The notes beneath the pieces are model-generated. The model ran no database searches. It was not told the DNA's origin and was given only the letters and a program-made list of their open reading frames with translations. From assembly GCF_030159255.1 (NCBI RefSeq), contig NZ_BSCT01000030.1, positions 46,421-110,420 of the forward strand: 64,000 bases of DNA, given 5' to 3'. Made by a program: the position numbers and the translations under genes. This document shows, piece after piece, positions 43,300 to 52,195 of the stretch. The DNA is from Bradyrhizobium sp. SSBR45G. GTDB taxonomy: Bacteria > Pseudomonadota > Alphaproteobacteria > Rhizobiales > Xanthobacteraceae. Positions within the stretch are counted from its first letter, which is position 1, and each line of letters begins with the position of its first letter.

Positions 43300-44694
43300 A
43301 TGACCCCCCGCATATCGCGGTCCCGCGCCCTGCAACTCCTCTCCACGCTGATGCTGCTGCTGTCGCTCGCGCGGCCCGCGGCGTCAGGCGACCTGTCTCA
43401 GCCCGCCGATCCGGAGGCGCTCGGCGTCTCCTCGGCGCAGCTGGCGCGGATCGCGCCCTGGTACCAGGCGCGCTTCGACGCCTTCCCGCCGTCCGAAGGC
43501 CTCGTTCCCGGCGCCGTCGTCGCCGTCGCCAAGGCCGGCAGGCTGGTCTATCTGCAAGCGATCGGCTTTCAGGACCGCGCCAAGACGGTGCCGATGCGGA
43601 TCGATTCGATCTTCTGGATCGCCTCGATGACCAAGCCTGTGACCAGCGTCGCGGCGATGATCCTGGTCGATGACGGCCGGCTCGATCTCGATGCGCCGGT
43701 CGGCCACTATCTGCCGGAGCTCGCCGACATGCAGGTCGGGGTGCGCAGGACCGACCCCGCCACCGGGACGACAGCGTATGGCCTCGAGCCGCCGAAGCGT
43801 CCGATGACCGTGCGCGACCTGCTGCGGCACACCTCGGGCCTGATCTACCCAGAGCTGGATTTCGCCTATCCCGCAGGGGGCCTTGCCGACCCGAATGCCG
43901 ATGCCGGCATCCGCATGATCCACATGCTCTATGGCTGGAAAGCCGTGTACCGGCGCGACCGCACGTTAAAGGATTTCGTGACGAGTCTCGCCGCCCTGCC
44001 GCTCGCGCATCAGCCCGGCGAGGTCCATGAATATGGCTGGAGCGTCGACGTGCTCGACCGGGTCATCGAGGTCGTGTCCGGTCAGCCGCTCGATCAGTTC
44101 ATGCAGGACCGCATCTTCGCTCCGCTGCACATGGTCGATACCGGATTCGTCGTGCCGAAGGAGAAGCTCGACCGGCTCGTCGATGCGCCGATGCCGGAGC
44201 GGCCGCCGATCTGGGACGTCACGACGAAGCCGAAGCTGTTCGCCGGCGGCGGCGGGCTGGTCTCGACCGCGCCCGACTATCTCCGCTTCTGCCAGATGCT
44301 GTTGAATGGTGGCCTGCTCGATGGCGTGCGCGTGCTCAGCCCGGAGGCCGTGAAGGCGATGACGACCGATGCGTTGCCGGCCGACGTCAGGATCTTTGGC
44401 GGCGAGGAGGTCGGGCCCCGGGCCGGAACCACGTTCGGCCTCGGCTTCGCCATCCGCACGGATCCGGTCTCTAGCTGGCTGCCCGGCAAGCCCGGGAGCT
44501 TCGCCTGGGCCGGTTACTGGGGCACCTATTTCTGGATCGATCCCGCGGAGCAGCTGATCGGCGTCGAGATGATCCAGGCGACGCCGGGCAGCAAGGCCCG
44601 CGCGGCGCTGCGGCCCGGCGGCATCAATCGACTGGTCTATGCGGCGTTGTCGGCTCCGGCTGCGTCCGAACCCAAGTCGCCGGCTGCGCCTTGA
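43300..44694 (+). CDS. Serine hydrolase of the class C beta-lactamase / esterase family
   Basis: 464 residues with a signal peptide (LLSTLMLLLSLARPAASG). The catalytic SxxK is 'ASMTKPVTSVAAM', and the tyrosine motif is 'HEYGWSVDVL' (Y-G-W in place of Y-A/S-N). The third box is likely 'SFAWAGYWGTYFW'. The fold is that of EstB and penicillin-binding serine enzymes, so the substrate may be an ester or a D-amino peptide rather than a beta-lactam. Ends with a Pro/Ala tail. No partner genes suggest a specific pathway. Confidence 0.85.
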   Translation: MTPRISRSRALQLLSTLMLLLSLARPAASGDLSQPADPEALGVSSAQLARIAPWYQARFDAFPPSEGLVPGAVVAVAKAGRLVYLQAIGFQDRAKTVPMRIDSIFWIASMTKPVTSVAAMILVDDGRLDLDAPVGHYLPELADMQVGVRRTDPATGTTAYGLEPPKRPMTVRDLLRHTSGLIYPELDFAYPAGGLADPNADAGIRMIHMLYGWKAVYRRDRTLKDFVTSLAALPLAHQPGEVHEYGWSVDVLDRVIEVVSGQPLDQFMQDRIFAPLHMVDTGFVVPKEKLDRLVDAPMPERPPIWDVTTKPKLFAGGGGLVSTAPDYLRFCQMLLNGGLLDGVRVLSPEAVKAMTTDALPADVRIFGGEEVGPRAGTTFGLGFAIRTDPVSSWLPGKPGSFAWAGYWGTYFWIDPAEQLIGVEMIQATPGSKARAALRPGGINRLVYAALSAPAASEPKSPAAP

Positions 44695-44948
44695 GCCTTT
44701 GTGATCGATCTGATTTGGCTCGCTGCTCTCGCATCAGTCGCGCCCGAGACATTGCTGCGGGCTGCCGACCAGACGGTCCGAGATCCGGCAGCGGTGCGCG
44801 GACCAGCGCCGAGATCTGCTTCGGCACGTTGTCGTCCGAACTTCACGGCCAAAGCATGGGAGCAGGCTCATCGGCTGTGGCGCGGTGGACATTAGGAACC
44901 ATCGTCACCGGCGGCTCTTGCAGTGAAACGCATCCAGATCCGGAGACG

Positions 44949-45494
44949 ATGATGATGACGATCGCCACCACGCAGAGCCGAACTCGTAGCACCCGACCGG
45001 TTGAAACCTTCATGACCGCATGTGCGGTGAGCTTGCTGATCGCCGGCGGCGCCGTTGCAGCGCCGAAGGCGCAATCCGCGGCCAAGGACCAGCGCTTCAT
45101 GACGGACGCGATCGAAGGTGATCTGTCGGAGGTCAACATGGGCAAGCTGGCGCAGCAGAAGGGCCAAAGCGACCAGGTCAAGCAGTTCGGCCAGGCGCTG
45201 CAGCAGGACCATGGCGAGCACCTGCAGAAGGCGCAGCAGCTCGCCAGCCAGAACGGGATGAAGCTGCCGTCAGAACCCAGCAAGAAGCAGCAGGCCATCT
45301 ACAACAAACTGGAAGGCCTGTCGGGCAATCGTTTCGACCAGGCCTTTGCGCAGGCGATGGTTCGCGATCATCAGGAAGACATCAAGAAATATCAGAAGGA
45401 GGCGGCGGCGAACTCGCCCTTGTCCGACTTCGCGCAGCAGACCGTGCCGGTGCTGCAGAAGCACCTGGACATGGCGAAGTCACTTGGCAAGTGA
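44949..45494 (+). CDS. DUF4142 periplasmic protein
   Basis: About 181 residues. N-terminal MMMTIATT is followed by a signal segment (MTACAVSLLIAGGAVAAPKA) and a ferritin-like helical bundle: 'FMTDAIEGDLSEVNMGKLAQQKGQS', 'VKQFGQALQQDHGEHLQKAQQLA', 'FDQAFAQAMVRDHQEDIKKYQKEAA' and 'DFAQQTVPVLQKHLDMAKSLGK'. The D-H-x-x-H helices are the DUF4142 mark; its members occur near stress genes, with unknown function. ATG 44949, 44952 and 44955 are all possible after GGAG. The preceding 44695-44948 has no gene. Confidence 0.85.
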   Translation: MMMTIATTQSRTRSTRPVETFMTACAVSLLIAGGAVAAPKAQSAAKDQRFMTDAIEGDLSEVNMGKLAQQKGQSDQVKQFGQALQQDHGEHLQKAQQLASQNGMKLPSEPSKKQQAIYNKLEGLSGNRFDQAFAQAMVRDHQEDIKKYQKEAAANSPLSDFAQQTVPVLQKHLDMAKSLGK

Positions 45495-45681
45495 AGTCAA
45501 TGAAGTCACTTGGCAAATGACGGCCAGCGCGCGCTGAGCGGCGGTCGTCGAGCGTCAGTGTCTTCCCAGGCTGCGCCGTCCACGGGCGGCCAGCGTCCGC
45601 GCTGCGAAGTCCGCCCCCGCGTTGCGGAGCGGCAGCCGTCTTGCTAGCTTTGCTCCAGGTGGAACGGAGCAAGAGGCTGCG

Positions 45682-45954
45682 GTGACGGAAACGGAGAAGG
45701 CTGCGCAGGTGGTGGCGGCGCTCAAGTCGGCCCAGGCTGCGGCACCGGATGCCGCATTGCAAATGCTGAACGGCCTGATGGGGCTGGTGCGCAGCCCGAG
45801 CGCGGAGCAGGCGCTGGAGACCGAGGAGGCGCGCTCGTCGGCGTTCATGTCGATCTGCGAGGTCGGCAAGGCGTTGCACCGCGGGCAGCCGACGGAGGCG
45901 TTGTGGCCCGCGGCGGTGTCGGCCAGCGAACGCTGGCTGGCGCTCGCCAAGTAA
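45682..45954 (+). CDS. Small helical protein of unknown function
   Basis: 90 residues, VTETEKAAQVVAALKSAQAAA..., all helix, with 'LQMLNGLMGLVRSPSAEQALETEEARSSAF' and 'RGQPTEALWPAAVSASERWLALAK'. GTG 45682 is chosen because AGAGG lies 5 bases upstream. The codon pattern matches the region, so it is probably coding. No family known to me. Its stop codon lies in a 12-bp triplication. Confidence 0.6.
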   Translation: MTETEKAAQVVAALKSAQAAAPDAALQMLNGLMGLVRSPSAEQALETEEARSSAFMSICEVGKALHRGQPTEALWPAAVSASERWLALAK

Positions 45955-45981
45955 CTTGCAAAGTAACTCGCCAAGTAAGCC
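45946..45981 (+). repeat. 12-bp tandem triplication around a stop codon
   Basis: GCCAAGTAACTT, GCAAAGTAACTC and GCCAAGTAAGCC follow each other. Each unit carries an in-frame AAG-TAA. A similar event repeats GAAGTCACTTGGCAA at 45476-45490 and 45502-45516, across the stop of the DUF4142 gene. Confidence 0.8.
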
Positions 45982-46003
45982 GTGCCGCAGGCTCCCTCAT
46001 TGC

Positions 46004-46525
46004 ATGAATGACGAACGTCCCACGGCCGGCGCGCCTGGCTGGCGCGCGATGCGCCCGGACGATCTCGCAGCGGTCGATGCCGTGGCGGCGCGCGTGCACC
46101 CGGACTTTCCCGAGGATGCGGCCGTGTTCGCCGAGCGCCTGCGTCTTTATCCGCAGGGTTGCCGCGTGCTGGCTGCTGCCGATGGTGAGGTGGTCGGGTA
46201 TGTCGTCAGCCATCCCTGGCATGGCGGCCAGCCGCCGGCTTTGAATGTCCTGATCGGCAGCATTCCCGCGCCGGCCTCGACCTACTACATCCACGACCTT
46301 GCTTTGCGTCCGGAGGTCCGCGGCAGTGGCGCGGCGTCCCGGATCGTCGACGCCTTGATCGGCCATGCGCGCACACGCGGCCTCACATCGCTCTCGCTCA
46401 CCGCCGTCAACGGCTCTGTTGCGTTCTGGCGGAAGCAGGGATTTGTCGTCGTGGCACCTCGCGTCGACGGCACCATGAGTAGCTACGGCGAGGATGCGCG
46501 GCAGATGCGGCTTGATCTCGCCTGA
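46004..46525 (+). CDS. GNAT acetyltransferase
   Basis: 173 residues. GNAT fold with 'YYIHDLALRPEVRGSGAASRIVDAL' (R-x-x-G-x-A loop at residues ~105-112), then 'SLTAVNGSVAFWRKQGFVVVAP'. The acceptor is unknown. ATG 46004 fits the family start. It is followed by a 9-bp stem at 46565-46585 that may end the transcript. Confidence 0.82.
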   Translation: MNDERPTAGAPGWRAMRPDDLAAVDAVAARVHPDFPEDAAVFAERLRLYPQGCRVLAAADGEVVGYVVSHPWHGGQPPALNVLIGSIPAPASTYYIHDLALRPEVRGSGAASRIVDALIGHARTRGLTSLSLTAVNGSVAFWRKQGFVVVAPRVDGTMSSYGEDARQMRLDLA

Positions 46526-46564
46526 ACCGGCCGCCGGATCCGAAAGGGGCATCACGACGGAAGC

Positions 46565-46585
46565 GGCCCGGTCGTCGACCGGGCC
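46565..46585. terminator. Hairpin between convergent genes
   Basis: GGCCCGGTC / GACCGGGCC is a perfect 9-bp stem with a 3-nt loop between the GNAT gene and the minus-strand micro-gene. There is no T run, so intrinsic termination is uncertain. Confidence 0.4.
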
Positions 46586-46695
46586 AGGGTCTCGTGAGCA
46601 ACCTATTCCGGCGCGGTCGTGCCGTTGGCGAACGGCACCGGGGTTTTTCCGATCATCCGGGTTAAGCCGTGCGATGTCTCATCGTCGAAGCCATC

Positions 46696-46770
46696 TCAGC
46701 GCAGGCCGAAGAATGACAAGACGGCAACGATCACCACGATCAAGCCTACCAGATAAATTAGTCCGTTCAT
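46696..46770 (-). CDS. 24-residue single-helix membrane protein
   Basis: MNGLIYLVGLIVVIVAVLSFFGLR: one hydrophobic helix with a short basic end, the look of very small inner-membrane proteins (several such micro-genes occur in Bradyrhizobium). The start is preceded by GGAGGAGGACATC, a strong ribosome site at the right distance, which is why I accept a gene this small. Function unknown. Confidence 0.6.
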   Translation of the reverse strand: MNGLIYLVGLIVVIVAVLSFFGLR

Positions 46771-47061
46771 GATGTCCTCCTCCATGTGAGACGCTCGGCC
46801 GTATAAGTGACGGCGGCGTACAATGTTCCGTGCCTCAGGCGGTGAGCCGTGGTGGAGGAGCGATGCTGCGGAGCGCCATAGAGGTGCCGCTTGCCGGACC
46901 AGTGACCGGACACGACGTCGAACCGCGGCGTCTCGTGCCGCACGCATCATCCGGCTTGGCGGCAGCTCATCAGCTGCCGCCGCTGTTGCATCACGGGATA
47001 ACCGATATCAGTCGCAACGGCCCGAAGCGGTCGCCACCTTGGCGGCCATCGTCGAACGTCG

Positions 47062-47304
47062 CTAGCGGGGATAGTAGCCGCGCTGGCGTGCAAAGGCGTA
47101 GGCCGGGTTGATGCCACAACCGGCATCCGTGCCGGAGGCGGACGCCTGGCACTGCTGATAGGTGGAGAATTGGCAATTGCCCGGATAGCCCCAGATCCTG
47201 CCCTGCAGGCAGAACCGATCTTGTGCCGCGGACGCGGGCGAGATCGCGGCAAAGCCGGCGAGGACGGCGGTGGCGGACAGTGAAGCAAAGAGCAGGCGGC
47301 GCAT
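47062..47304 (-). CDS. DUF3551 secreted protein
   Basis: 80 residues. A signal peptide (MRRLLFASLSATAVLAGFAAISPASA) is followed by a short cysteine-containing mature part with 'RFCLQGRIWGYPGNCQFSTYQQC' and 'CGINPAYAF', the DUF3551 pattern with four cysteines (two disulfides likely). Many copies of this family exist in Bradyrhizobium; the function is unknown. ATG 47304 is used because the signal peptide begins there. Confidence 0.85.
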   Translation of the reverse strand: MRRLLFASLSATAVLAGFAAISPASAAQDRFCLQGRIWGYPGNCQFSTYQQCQASASGTDAGCGINPAYAFARQRGYYPR

Positions 47305-47510
47305 GCGTTTATCCCTTGTTGAAAGACATCGTTGCAACGCGGGGGCGCGCAGGCCCGTTCCTCGCGTGCAACATTAACTGTTGTGTCGGCGCCACGCCGA
47401 TGCGTTCATTCGCAGGCGAGTATATCGCCCGTCGTCCTGGTCCGGGCGAGTTTTCGGAACATTCGCGGAGACCTTCGGTTGCCTCCCGCGGCAACAAACG
47501 GATACGCGCG

Positions 47511-48661
47511 ATGTTCGGTCGATCCAGGAACTCGGATGCTGCATCTCGGGATGCGGCGGGCCTGTCCGGCGCGGGCCGCATGCGCGGGTCCGGCACCGGC
47601 GGCATGCTCGCGCTGTTGGGACTCGCGGTGCTGATCCAATATCTCGACCGCCCCGAACGGAGTGGAGGGCAGGGGACGCGCGCTTCCGAGGATGGTCATG
47701 GCCGGCTGGCCGGCTCGCCGTCCGAGAGTCCGGCGCGCGGATGGAAGGATGTGCTGTATCGCCTCTACGAGAATGTCGGCGAGCACCGCATCGTCACGAG
47801 AATGTCGGCGAGCACCGCATCGTCGCGCTCGCCGCCGGCATGACCTTCTACACGCTGCTGGCGATCTTCCCGGCGCTCGCCGCGCTGGTCGCGATCTACG
47901 GACTGTTCTCGGATCCCGCCAGGATCACGGGGCAGGTCGAGCAGCTGCAGGGCCTGCTGCCGGGCGGGGCCATCGAGATCGCCCGCGACCAGCTTACGCG
48001 GGTCTCGGCGAATGGCAGCCAGGCGCTGGGCGTGACCTTTCTCGTCAGCCTGGCGATCTCGCTGTGGAGCGCCAATGCTGCGATGAAGTCGCTGTTCGAT
48101 ACGCTCAACGTGGTCTATCGCGAGCGGGAGACGCGCGGCTTCATCAGGCTGAACGCGGTGTCGCTGCTGTTCACCGGCGGCGCGATCCTGTTCGCGCTGC
48201 TGGCCATCGCCGCGATCGTCGTCGTGCCGGTGCTCCTGACCTATCTCGGACTCTCCGACGCCGCGGATCTGCTGCTGCGCATCGGCCGCTGGCCCGCGAT
48301 CTTCGTCTGCGTCGCGCTGGGGCTGGCGTTGATCTATCGCTACGGCCCCGACCGTGAGGAGCCGAAATGGCGCTGGATCAGCTGGGGCAGCGCGCTCGCT
48401 GCCGCGCTGTGGCTCGCCGGCTCGGCGCTGTTCTCATGGTACGCCGCCAATTTCGGCAGCTTCAACGCAACCTACGGCTCGCTCGGCGCTGTGATCGGCT
48501 TCATGACCTGGATCTGGATCTCCGCGATCGTGATCCTGATCGGCGCCGAGCTCGATGCCGAGCTGGAGCATCAGACCCTGCGCGACACCACGACAGGCGG
48601 AGACAAGCCGCTCGGGACGCGCGGTGCCACCATGGCCGACGCGGTAGCGCCGTCGAGCTGA
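47511..48661 (+). pseudogene. BrkB/YihY-family membrane protein, frame broken by a 29-bp tandem duplication
   Basis: The N-terminal part reads MFGRSRNSD... to 'RGWKDVLYRLYENVGEHRIV' in one frame, then meets a repeated 29-bp unit. After it, translation in that frame ends within 20 codons (stop at 47843), while the family body 'ALAAGMTFYTLLAIFPALAALVAIYG' and about five more helices to 48661 continues in another frame. Removing one copy would restore a single ~370-residue YihY/UPF0761-type protein. As written it is a broken gene, or one switched off by slippage. A reading-frame restart at ATG 47840 could still give a shortened protein. Confidence 0.82.
47767..47824 (+). repeat. 29-bp perfect tandem duplication inside the BrkB gene
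   Basis: 47767-47795 and 47796-47824 are identical 29-bp units beginning ACGAGAATGTCGG. The length is not a multiple of three, so it shifts the frame by two. Confidence 0.93.
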
Positions 48662-48825
48662 TCTTGCCGTCGGTCGCCACAGGTCTTTCGTTGACGGCCG
48701 GGTTCCATGGGAACCCGATGCGGTTTCTCCGTGTTCGTTGTCTGACGCCGCAACGTCCGCCGGCCCTGCTGCGTCGGCGAACGGCGCATTGCCCTTTGCC
48801 TCAATTCATCATGTCGGAGCATTTG

Positions 48826-50346
48826 ATGACGGAGCGCGTTGACGGCAGGCAGGGTGGCGCGAGGCATGTCCCGCGCATCTCCACCGGAAGCGAGGGACTC
48901 GACGACATCCTCGGTGGCGGCTTGGATGCCAATCGGCTGTATCTCTACGAGGGGAAGCCGGGGACCGGAAAGACCACGATCGCACTGCAGTTTCTGCTCA
49001 AGGGCAGGAGCCTTGGTGAGCGTGTGCTCTACATCACCCTGTCGGAGACGAAGCGCGAGCTCGAACTCGTCGCCGAGCGGCACGGCTGGTCGCTGGCCGG
49101 CGTTGATGTGTTCGAGCTGGTGCCTCCCGAAACGACGCTCGATCCGGAGCGGGAGCTCACGGTGTTTCATCCAGCGGAGGTTGAGCTCAGCGAGACCACC
49201 GGCCTGATGTTCAAGGAGGTCGAGCGCATCGATCCCGCCCGCGTCGTGATCGACAGCCTGTCCGAGCTCCGGCTGCTGGCGCAGAGCCCGTTGCGCTATC
49301 GCCGCCAGGTGCTGGCACTGAAGCACTTCTTCGCCAAACGCAACTGCACGGTCATCCTGCTCGACGACCTCTCGTCGACGCAGGACGACCTGCAGCTCCA
49401 CTCGGTTGCGCACGGCGTTGTCATGCTCGAGCAGCTGGCGATCCAGTATGGCGCCGAGCGCCGCCGGCTGCGCGTGATCAAGATGCGCGGCATCGCGTTT
49501 CGCGGCGGCTTCCACGATTTCACGATCGCCGAAGGCGGTTTGAGGATCTTTCCGCGCTTGGTCGCGTCGGAGCATCACCGCTCATTCCTCGGCGAGTTTA
49601 CCTCGAGCGGCAACGCCGAGCTCGACCAGCTGCTGGGCGGAGGGCTCGAGCGCGGCACCAACGCGCTCCTCATTGGTGCGGCGGGTGTCGGCAAATCCTC
49701 GATCGCGCTGACCTACGCCATCGCGGCGGCACGGCGTGGTGAGCACGCCGTGTTCTTCGCGTTCGACGAGGGCCGCGGCACCGTGGAGGCGCGGGCGCGC
49801 ACGCTGGGCCTACCGCTCGAACGCTACATCGAGTCCGGTCGGCTCCGGTTTCAGCAGATCGATCCCGCCGAATTGTCGCCGGGAGAGTTCGGCGCCATCG
49901 TGCGGCGCAGTGTGGAGCATGACAATGCCCGTGTCATCGTCATCGACAGTCTCAACGGCTATCTCAACGCGATGCCGGACGATCGCTTTCTCATCCTGCA
50001 GATGCACGAGCTGCTGAGCTATCTCGGGCAGCAGGGCGTGCTGACCGTCCTGGTGCTGGCGCAGAACGGCCTGGTCGGACCGATGGATACGCCGCTGGAC
50101 ATCAGCTATCTCAGCGACGCGGTGCTGATGCTGCGCTATTTCGAAGTGGCGGGCACCGTGCGTCGCGCGCTGTCTGTGGTCAAGAAACGCAGCGGCCGCC
50201 ACGAGCACACGATCCGCGAGTTTCGCCTGAGCGGCTCCGGAATCACCGTTGGTCCGCCGCTGACCGAATTCAGCGGCATCTTCCTGGGCAATCCGCGCTT
50301 TTCCGGCGCCGGCATCGCCGAGATGAGTACGGAACATGAGCACTGA
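48826..50346 (+). CDS. KaiC-like double-RecA ATPase
   Basis: 506 residues, close to KaiC's 519. It has two RecA/KaiC domains: CI with Walker A 'EGKPGTGKTTIA' and entry 'STGSEGLDDILGGGLDANRLYL'; CII with 'GAAGVGKSSIALTYA' and entry 'GNAELDQLLGGGLERG'. The catalytic pair after CI's strand reads S-E (LSETKREL), where KaiC has E-E, and in CII D-E (FDEGRG). The KaiC phosphosite pair S431-T432 corresponds to S-Y in 'DISYLSDAV'. ATG 48826 has GGAG at the right distance; ATG 48811 has none. No kaiA or kaiB gene is in the window. Overlaps the histidine kinase gene, so it is likely a KaiC-type switch for a phosphorelay rather than a clock. Confidence 0.9.
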   Translation: MTERVDGRQGGARHVPRISTGSEGLDDILGGGLDANRLYLYEGKPGTGKTTIALQFLLKGRSLGERVLYITLSETKRELELVAERHGWSLAGVDVFELVPPETTLDPERELTVFHPAEVELSETTGLMFKEVERIDPARVVIDSLSELRLLAQSPLRYRRQVLALKHFFAKRNCTVILLDDLSSTQDDLQLHSVAHGVVMLEQLAIQYGAERRRLRVIKMRGIAFRGGFHDFTIAEGGLRIFPRLVASEHHRSFLGEFTSSGNAELDQLLGGGLERGTNALLIGAAGVGKSSIALTYAIAAARRGEHAVFFAFDEGRGTVEARARTLGLPLERYIESGRLRFQQIDPAELSPGEFGAIVRRSVEHDNARVIVIDSLNGYLNAMPDDRFLILQMHELLSYLGQQGVLTVLVLAQNGLVGPMDTPLDISYLSDAVLMLRYFEVAGTVRRALSVVKKRSGRHEHTIREFRLSGSGITVGPPLTEFSGIFLGNPRFSGAGIAEMSTEHEH

Positions 50347-52030
50347 GTCCGATCAGCGCGTGCTTGTATTCGCGCCGATCGGGCGCGACGGTCCGGCATC
50401 TGCGGAGCTGCTGCGGAGCACCAGGCTCGACACGCAGGTCTGTTCCAGCCTGGCGGAACTGATCTCCGAGCTGAGCTCCGGCGTCGGCGCGGTCGTCGTG
50501 GCGGAGGAGGGCCTGTTCGCAAAGGACACCGCCCCGCTCATGCAATGGGTCGAGCGGCAGCCAGCCTGGTCCGACCTGCCGTTCATCGTGCTGACGAGCC
50601 ACCGTGAGCAGCCCGCCGTCGTCGCTTGGCGGCGCAATCTCGTGCGCGCGTTGCGCAACGTCTCGCTGTTGGAGCGCCCGATCCAGCCGATCACGCTGAT
50701 GAGCGCTGTGCAATCGGCGATGCGGGCGCGGCGCCGCCAATATGAAATCCGCGCCCTGATCCAGGCGCGCGAGCAGGCCGCGCACCAGCTCGAGCGGCTG
50801 GTGGAGGAGCGGACGCGGGCGCTCGCGGAATCCAACGAGCATCTTCGTCTCGAGATGGCCGAGCGCGCGCGGGTCGAGGAAACGCTGCGCCAGGCCCAGA
50901 AGATCGAGGCGATCGGCCGGCTGACGGGCGGCGTCGCGCATGATTTCAACAATCTGCTGATGGTGATTTCCGGCGGTTTGGACATGCTGGACCGTCAGGC
51001 CGATCCGGTGCGGCGCCGCCGCCTGATGGACGGCATGATTCAGGCGGCGCAGCGCGGCGCCAGCCTGACACGGCAGCTGCTGGCGTTCTCGCGCCGGCAG
51101 GAGCTGCGGCCCGAGCCGGTCGACATCGCCCGGCAGATCGGCGGCATGCGTGAGCTGCTTGATCGTAGCCTGCGCGGCGACGTCCACGTGCAATTCGATT
51201 TTCGCGATGCGCTCTGGCCCGTCGAGGCCGATCCTGGCGAACTCGAACTCGTGATTCTCAATCTCGCCGTCAATGCGCGTGACGCGATGCCGAGCGGCGG
51301 CACCATTTTGGTGCGCGGAGAGAACCTGCCGAACTGGCGAGATGACGAGGTCGCCGGCGACTATGTCCGGCTGTCGGTGATCGACACTGGAATCGGGATG
51401 ACGGAGGAGGTCCGCGCGCGCGTGTTCGAGCCGTTCTTCACCACGAAGGATGTCGGCAAGGGCTCGGGCCTCGGGCTGGCCCAGGTCTACGGTTTCGTCA
51501 AGCAGTCGCGCGGCACCGTCTGCATCGACTCGGAGCCCGGTCGCGGCACCACGATCGCGCTGTACCTTCCGAAATCCGCGCGCGCCGCGCCGGTGAAGCA
51601 GCAGCATCTCATCGACCTCCATCGCCCGCGACCCCGCCACGGAGAGGGACGTATTCTGATGGTCGAGGACGACGACGAGGTGGCTGCGCTGGTGAGTGAA
51701 ATGCTGCGACAGCTGGGCTACGAGGTCACGCGCGCATCGAGCGCGGTCGCGGCGCTGGGCGCGCTGGCGGATGGACGCACGGTTGATCTGGTGTTTTCCG
51801 ATGTCATGATGCCCGGCGGCATGAACGGGGTCGAGCTCGCGCGCGAAATCCAGAGACGACGGGGCGATATGCCGATTCTGCTGACGAGCGGCTATTCCGG
51901 AGCGGCGGTGCACGCTGCGAAGGAGGCGGGGGTGCGCATTCTCTCCAAGCCCTATCGCATCGACGAGCTGGCCGTCGCAATCGACGCGGCCAAGGCCGAA
52001 AGCGGGTTGCCGCAGGCGCGCAGCTCGTAA
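50336..52030 (+). CDS. Hybrid histidine kinase, partner of the KaiC-like gene
   Basis: 564 residues. An N-terminal degenerate receiver (residues ~8-130, no clear phosphoacceptor Asp) is followed by a coiled coil (AREQAAHQLERLVEERTRAL), a HisKA domain with 'GRLTGGVAHDFNNLLMVISGG' (His phosphoacceptor) split by its helix, an HATPase domain ('NLAVNARDAM' N box, 'VIDTGIGM' G1, 'GKGSGLGLAQVYGFV' G2) and a C-terminal receiver ('GRILMVEDDDEVAAL', phosphoacceptor Asp in 'FSDVMMPGG', Lys in 'LSKPYRI'). There is no transmembrane helix, so it is cytoplasmic. The gene starts inside the last codons of the KaiC-like gene (11-bp overlap). Confidence 0.92.
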   Translation: MSTESDQRVLVFAPIGRDGPASAELLRSTRLDTQVCSSLAELISELSSGVGAVVVAEEGLFAKDTAPLMQWVERQPAWSDLPFIVLTSHREQPAVVAWRRNLVRALRNVSLLERPIQPITLMSAVQSAMRARRRQYEIRALIQAREQAAHQLERLVEERTRALAESNEHLRLEMAERARVEETLRQAQKIEAIGRLTGGVAHDFNNLLMVISGGLDMLDRQADPVRRRRLMDGMIQAAQRGASLTRQLLAFSRRQELRPEPVDIARQIGGMRELLDRSLRGDVHVQFDFRDALWPVEADPGELELVILNLAVNARDAMPSGGTILVRGENLPNWRDDEVAGDYVRLSVIDTGIGMTEEVRARVFEPFFTTKDVGKGSGLGLAQVYGFVKQSRGTVCIDSEPGRGTTIALYLPKSARAAPVKQQHLIDLHRPRPRHGEGRILMVEDDDEVAALVSEMLRQLGYEVTRASSAVAALGALADGRTVDLVFSDVMMPGGMNGVELAREIQRRRGDMPILLTSGYSGAAVHAAKEAGVRILSKPYRIDELAVAIDAAKAESGLPQARSS

Positions 52031-52195
52031 GACGAGCAATCATCGCTGCGCCGGGCTGCAGCACGCGAGATCGATCCGCTCCGTCGCACGCATGCAACTC
52101 AGTCCTGCGTTTTTCACCGACCGGGATTTGATTTGTCGCAACGGTGGCAGCTGCTTTCGCTGGAATACTGGTCACCAGCAGAAAGGAGTTGAGTC

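Noticed and set aside
48826..50346. A complete circadian clock operon
   Set aside because: KaiA and KaiB genes are absent and the phosphosite pair and catalytic residues differ; only a KaiC-like protein with a kinase is supported.
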